Positions 60,349-64,000 of a DNA stretch of 64,000 nt are shown piece by piece (the first letter of the stretch is position 1; every line of letters starts with the position of its first letter). Origin of the DNA: Copromyces sp. CBS 386.78 (lineage: Eukaryota; Ascomycota; Sordariomycetes; Sordariales; Sordariaceae); contig MU839124.1 of NCBI GenBank assembly GCA_030685235.1, forward strand, positions 265,305 to 329,304, read 5' to 3'. The translations under genes were made by a program, and so were the position numbers. The notes under the pieces were generated by a model, which saw nothing but the letters and a program-made list of their open reading frames with translations, did no database searches and was not told where the DNA came from.

Positions 60349-61935
60349 TTAATGTGCGTCTAAATCTGTTCCAGACGTATCCGGGGTAAAGCTGTCTTCC
60401 GCCGCCGAAGAAGCCAGTTCAAACCACGTCACATCCTCCGTAACAATAGCCGTTACAGTCACAGTTGGCAACCTCTCGGCCTCCTCACCACGCCCCTCGG
60501 GCGGAGCATCAAGCAAAGATCCCAGCGACGTGAAAGGAGTAATGGTAGCCTCAACCAATTTCTCTTCTTCCACAATCGGCATTGACGACAGGTCCGGAAT
60601 ATCTGGAATCTCGGAGAACGAAGTCTCCGTCACATTCGGAAAGCTTGTCTCCGTCGGCACCACCTGCCTCGGCGGTTCCTTCGTGATTCTCTTCGTGTGC
60701 GACTCAAACACCTCGGTGATTGTGGGGAGCGGAGGGGAGTGGTAGTTTCCAATGGTGTGCAAGCTTGGCAATCCCGGGTCTGACAGAATCAGATCGTACT
60801 CGTCGAATTCATGAAGGATCTCGCACAATGCACCTCCGCCGACATCAGCCGCGTGCAGCACGGCGTTGTGGGCGTTGTTGAGCCAGTTCAGGCCATGCTG
60901 AAGCGGTTCACTGATACCGGGAAATAAATCCGCCAAGTTGTTTCCGACGCGGTTGACAAGACGGGGGACGAAGTTGAAAAGAGCATTTCCGGTCTGGTCG
61001 AGGCCTGTTCCCGAGGGAGGAGGCGAGTCAGGCTTGAACCAGGAGTGGAACTTCTCTTCACAGCTTTTCTCGCTGCTGTTGACGCCGGGGTACTGGCATG
61101 TCCAGGAGTGTATGTCCCATTCTGTGATGTTCTGGATGTCGATGAACGTGCAGGGCGAGTCACCGAAGGCTACTTGGGGGTCGTGGAGGAAGAGGTCGAT
61201 GGCGGCTGCTACTTGGACTGCGACTGTGAAGTTGGTCTCGGGAAGGTCTCTTTTTTGGACTCTTCTGCCTCTCTCGGCAGCGTCAGCTGGCGGTGGTGCG
61301 TCTGGCAAGCCTGCGAGCTGAGCCAAGAAGTCGGAAATGGTGACGGAAGTTGTTGTGTTACAACCTGCTCCATAGTAGTGTATGCCAGTCTCGTCGAAGA
61401 TGATGGACTCCCCGTTGGAGAGATGCGCAGCAAGACGTCCGGTCGCCAAAGCCTCTGGTGACAGGTCGAGGAGGCAGCGGGAACCGTCTACCAGCGTCCC
61501 AACATAATATGGGGATGTAGTGTTGTTACTCGTGTAGAAGTAGATAGAGTCTACATCAGTGGCATTCGGTTCGAAGGCGATCAGTTCAAGGGATGCCGAT
61601 GGAGTAGGCAAGATGCAGCAAGAAGATGGCGAACTAGCGGGGTGTATCGTCACTCCTGTCAAGACGGCGTCGGGGAATACGATGCTTGTCGTGAGTGGGC
61701 ATGGCGCTTCTTCGTAGACCTGAGCTCCACGGCTTGGTAAGTAACATTGCTTAATTCGGTGTGACTTGGGAAATCTTACCGTGGTTGTTTCGAGAACACC
61801 ACAAGCTGTAAACAGTGTCTCTGTTATCCAGCTCGTGGCCAGGCAGCATGTGCCATTGTCATATTGAGCTCGGGTAAAGTCGGTAAAGATGACGTTGAGC
61901 AGTGAAATGAACAGTAAAAGGTTGAGGGCCTGCAT
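60349..61935 (-). CDS. Secreted protein of unknown function, about 508-528 aa
   Basis: The frame is open up to 61965, but the ATG at 61935 gives the better start because it begins directly with a signal peptide (MQALNLLLFISLLNVIF...TRAQ). The mature protein has many N-glycosylation sequons (NGT, NAT, NNT, NTT, NFT, NIT, NSS, NVT) and several cysteines (TCC, SCC, C in SPCTF, WTC). A basic RGRRVQKRD stretch near residue 220 resembles a Kex2-type cleavage site. The C-terminal third is Pro/Glu/Thr-rich and probably extended. There is no hydrophobic tail. A 60-nt intron with good signals (donor GTAAGA at 61779, acceptor CTCAG at 61720) lies in frame without a stop, so the spliced form would lack 20 residues near the N-terminus. 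I recognise no family. Confidence 0.7.
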   Translation of the reverse strand: MQALNLLLFISLLNVIFTDFTRAQYDNGTCCLATSWITETLFTACGVLETTTVRFPKSHRIKQCYLPSRGAQVYEEAPCPLTTSIVFPDAVLTGVTIHPASSPSSCCILPTPSASLELIAFEPNATDVDSIYFYTSNNTTSPYYVGTLVDGSRCLLDLSPEALATGRLAAHLSNGESIIFDETGIHYYGAGCNTTTSVTISDFLAQLAGLPDAPPPADAAERGRRVQKRDLPETNFTVAVQVAAAIDLFLHDPQVAFGDSPCTFIDIQNITEWDIHSWTCQYPGVNSSEKSCEEKFHSWFKPDSPPPSGTGLDQTGNALFNFVPRLVNRVGNNLADLFPGISEPLQHGLNWLNNAHNAVLHAADVGGGALCEILHEFDEYDLILSDPGLPSLHTIGNYHSPPLPTITEVFESHTKRITKEPPRQVVPTETSFPNVTETSFSEIPDIPDLSSMPIVEEEKLVEATITPFTSLGSLLDAPPEGRGEEAERLPTVTVTAIVTEDVTWFELASSAAEDSFTPDTSGTDLDAH

Positions 61936-61965
61936 TGTCTCTGCTACATCTGGGATGGCGAACAA

Positions 61966-62437
61966 CGGAATCCGGGCATGGTATTGCGATTGTCTGCAGT
62001 GGGCGCAAGAACAGAGTATTTGTGATTCACCACTGTTGTTTCGACGATTTTGGCATGGTCTACCGCGACTACTAAGTCGGTGCTACAACACTCAGTGCAT
62101 CCAGTGCACTTGCTTCGAGATGCGTAACATTTGCCTTACACCCGACAAGAAACTTCAATTCGATGACCTCGGTTTAGCGATAGACATATTCACCTTTCAA
62201 CATGATAGACTGACCGGCCCTAAACTCAAAATAGAACAAGAATACCGACAGCTGGTCGAGTAAACAGTCCGTGGAGGTGATCAATGGTATGTCGAAAATC
62301 TGGGAATGCTGCACTGCTTGAGAGGACCGACATTCTGAACAGGCATGAATTATGCAACCAAGCCACCTAAGACCGACATCATTGTCCTTGCAAAAATTGG
62401 ACCCCGGTTCAAGAAAATTCGCTTGTCTTCTCTCTTG
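61966..62437. other. Region upstream of the secreted-protein gene
   Basis: It must contain the promoter of the minus-strand gene ending at 60349. A plus-strand frame at 61889-62263 overlaps the first exon of that gene antisense and lacks any domain. No further gene is seen. Confidence 0.45.
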
Positions 62438-62440
62438 ACA

Positions 62441-62493
<53 letters not shown>

Positions 62494-62745
62494 AAAAAAA
62501 ATTTTTAAAAAAAAAAATTTAAAAAAAAAAATTTAAAAAAAAAAAAAAAAAAATTAAGAAAAATAAAAAGAAAAAGAAAAAGAAAAAGAAAAAGAAAAAG
62601 AAAAAGAAAAAGAAAAAGAAAAAGAAAAAGAAAGAAAATATAAAAAGATAAAGAAATATAAAAATAAAAGGATAAATAAATATAAAAATAAAAATAAAAT
62701 ATCTAAAAAGCAAATAAAAATATATATATATATATATATATAAAA
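62438..62745 (+). repeat. A-rich low-complexity tract with (AAAGA)n and (TA)n
   Basis: It begins with an A run of about 50 bases, continues with A runs broken by TTT, then about ten AAAGA-type units, TATAAAAA-type units, and ends in a (TA)n run at about 62720-62742. It sits exactly between gene-rich DNA and the next RIP-mutated repeat. It could be the tail of a retroelement, a boundary repeat or partly a sequencing/assembly effect. Lys-rich and Phe-rich frames across it are artefacts. Confidence 0.85.
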
Positions 62746-62814
62746 TCTCCTAGCATGGGCAGAATGGTGTTTCACTGCCTCCCTCGGGCATATCCAGCTC
62801 CGCCTAAGGGAAGA

Positions 62815-63608
62815 CTATTTTACGTACGGAAGTACTTATAGGACGTAATATTCCTATTATCTATTTTCAAAATTCTTCCTATATCTACTTATATTATTAA
62901 AATCCTATTCGATAGAATTTTTCTTATTATCTATCCGCTTTATAATCTTCCTTTAATTTACCTTTATATCCCCTTCGATACGTTTTTTTTAAAATTTTAC
63001 CTTATTAATATAGAAAGTAAAATTATACTTTATATTAATTAGAAATCGAAGTATAATTATATAATTATTAACTTTTAAAATTTCGAATAGCCTTTTTCGA
63101 AGCGAAATTAACTCAGCGTATAATTTCCCAATTTCGAAATTCTTTATACTTAATAAAACTTTATCTCCGACTTTATATCGTAGGACGTCTAATCTCCTTT
63201 CGTTAATATTATCTTCATATTACTTCTATACTTCCTTTACTTCAATCGTTATATAATTTAAAACTATTTTAAACTAGTTAGTAATTTTAATAGCTTTAAA
63301 ATATTTATCTTATTAAATCCTTAATATTTTTAGTAGGTATGGCATAGCGGATTCGACCCTTATTCGGGGATAGAAATTATAATTAGTCAAAAATAACGAA
63401 ATTCTTATTATCTCCGAAACTAAATTATTAATAGTAAATTCTACTATAAATAATTAATCGATTTCAATTATTTTATATCCAATTAATAAAAGTCCGTAAA
63501 TATTTTTCTATTTCTATATTAATACGTTCCGTCTACCCATTTATAACTAGGTAAAAAGCGGAGGAGGGCGTAAAATTAATTTCTAGCCTCGTCGATAATA
63601 TTTTTTAA
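62815..63608 (-). pseudogene. Ty3/Gypsy integrase fragment, RIP-mutated, different family from A/B
   Basis: The sequence aligns loosely with element A around 11460-12000 (AATATAGAAAGTA...TATACTTTATATTAA, and CGGATTCGACCCTTATTCGG against CGGGTTTAATTCCTATCCG). The minus strand translates across stops to a C-terminal integrase block: a G-x-x-x-x-x-I-N-like start, TFI/LLIGYK-type, EFTINNLVSE, ISLFLTNYNFYPR. Gypsy integrases have A-E-F-A-Y-N...P-F...Y-G-x-x-P-R there. Only about 0.8 kb is present before another element begins. No LTR is visible in the window. Confidence 0.65.
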
Positions 63609-64000
63609 GAGAACGTCTTTTCGCACTGCTATAAAAGTCTTTTTACACTGTAGTAAAAAATGAAACTAGGTATAACTTATCCGAATGAAGGCTTAGGTAA
63701 GAAAGAGTAGTATTGGAATTTTTCTTATTTTCTTCTCTATTATATAGTGCCTACGAGTAGATTACAACGTTACTCGGCAGAGAGTTAAGAATAAAAGGTA
63801 AAGGTTTGAATAAAATTTATTTCTTTTTAATATTTTGTTTTAGAAAGACGCTAGAGGCTAGATAAAAAATCCTTATGAATGCTGTTTTATAGAGTAAAAA
63901 AAACCAAAAATTCCAACCCCACTCTTATACCTCTTACTTTAAATTTGGTGGAGTTATATACATATGCATTTTTTACTACAGTGTAGGAAGACTTTTATGG
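63609..64000. mobile_element. MULE-family miniature element, little mutated, cut by the window end
   Basis: The left end GAGAACGTCTTTTCGCACTG followed by CTATAAAAGTC matches the ends of the 3665-bp MULE. The last 40 bases of the window (ACTACAGTGTAGGAAGACTT then TTATGG) are the inverted counterpart of ACACTGTAGTAAAAAATG near 63644-63662, so the right terminal repeat is being entered. That gives a length of a little over 400 bp and no transposase. Its composition is closer to normal than the Gypsy fragment it interrupts, so it inserted later or escaped RIP. Confidence 0.75.

Noticed and set aside
52829..61935. Secondary-metabolite gene cluster
   Set aside because: No polyketide synthase, peptide synthetase, terpene synthase, cytochrome P450 or pathway regulator is present; the genes share only secretion.
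62345..62775. Poly-Lys and poly-Phe reading frames
   Set aside because: They run through the A-rich low-complexity tract and have no other content.

Overview
The window looks like a chromosomal segment of a filamentous ascomycete (Pezizomycotina, most likely a Sordariomycete). Its genes have short introns of 60-106 nt with GTAAG-type donors and CTAAC-like branch sites. Protein families include CFEM, GH75 chitosanase, a BAS2-like small cysteine-rich protein and the fungal N-terminal helical domain. The repeats carry a strong signature of repeat-induced point mutation (RIP): paired copies differ almost only by C-to-T and G-to-A, and reading frames are broken by TAA/TAG.

Layout. Positions 1-4.4 kb hold a gene-rich flank with one RhoGAP-like gene (three exons, 712 aa). 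From about 4.6 to 47.3 kb lies a 43-kb AT-rich block with no intact gene. I read it as a nest of transposons, reconstructed from LTRs, terminal inverted repeats and target-site duplications. (1) The oldest is a pogo/Tigger-like DNA transposon (C), perhaps bounded by inverted repeats at 4.43-4.64 and 47.2-47.47 kb. (2) A Ty3/Gypsy element (B, 6256-46117, minus) split C's transposase gene. (3) B's 3' LTR was split by another Gypsy-type element (R, 6543-31725, minus) with two 439-bp LTRs. B was also hit by a LINE (33563-40332, minus). (4) R was hit by a second copy of the B family (A, 10626-22127, minus, 5-bp duplication) and by a 647-bp MULE derivative (27197-27843). (5) A was hit by a 3665-bp Mutator-like element (13132-16796) with 8-bp duplications and a recognisable dead transposase.

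From 47.5 to 62.4 kb gene-rich DNA returns: an RBR-type E3 ubiquitin ligase with C-terminal membrane segments, an intron-containing tRNA-Ile(AAU), a small acidic conserved-looking protein, then four genes for secreted or surface proteins. These are a BAS2-like cysteine-rich protein with a Gly/Asn repeat tail, a CFEM protein with an (Asn-Ser)n linker, a GH75 chitosanase with a hydrophobic C-terminal tail, and a secreted protein of unknown function. The last three lie on the minus strand. After an A-rich low-complexity tract (62.44-62.74 kb) the sequence is RIP-mutated again: a Gypsy integrase fragment, then a little-mutated MULE-family miniature element running off the right end.

No function links the RhoGAP-like and RBR genes to the rest. 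The 55-62 kb genes share only a destination (wall, surface or secretion), and their clustering between two heterochromatin-like blocks is the main functional theme. All intron models were made by eye from splice signals and frame continuity. Element boundaries rest on visible repeats, not on alignment software.
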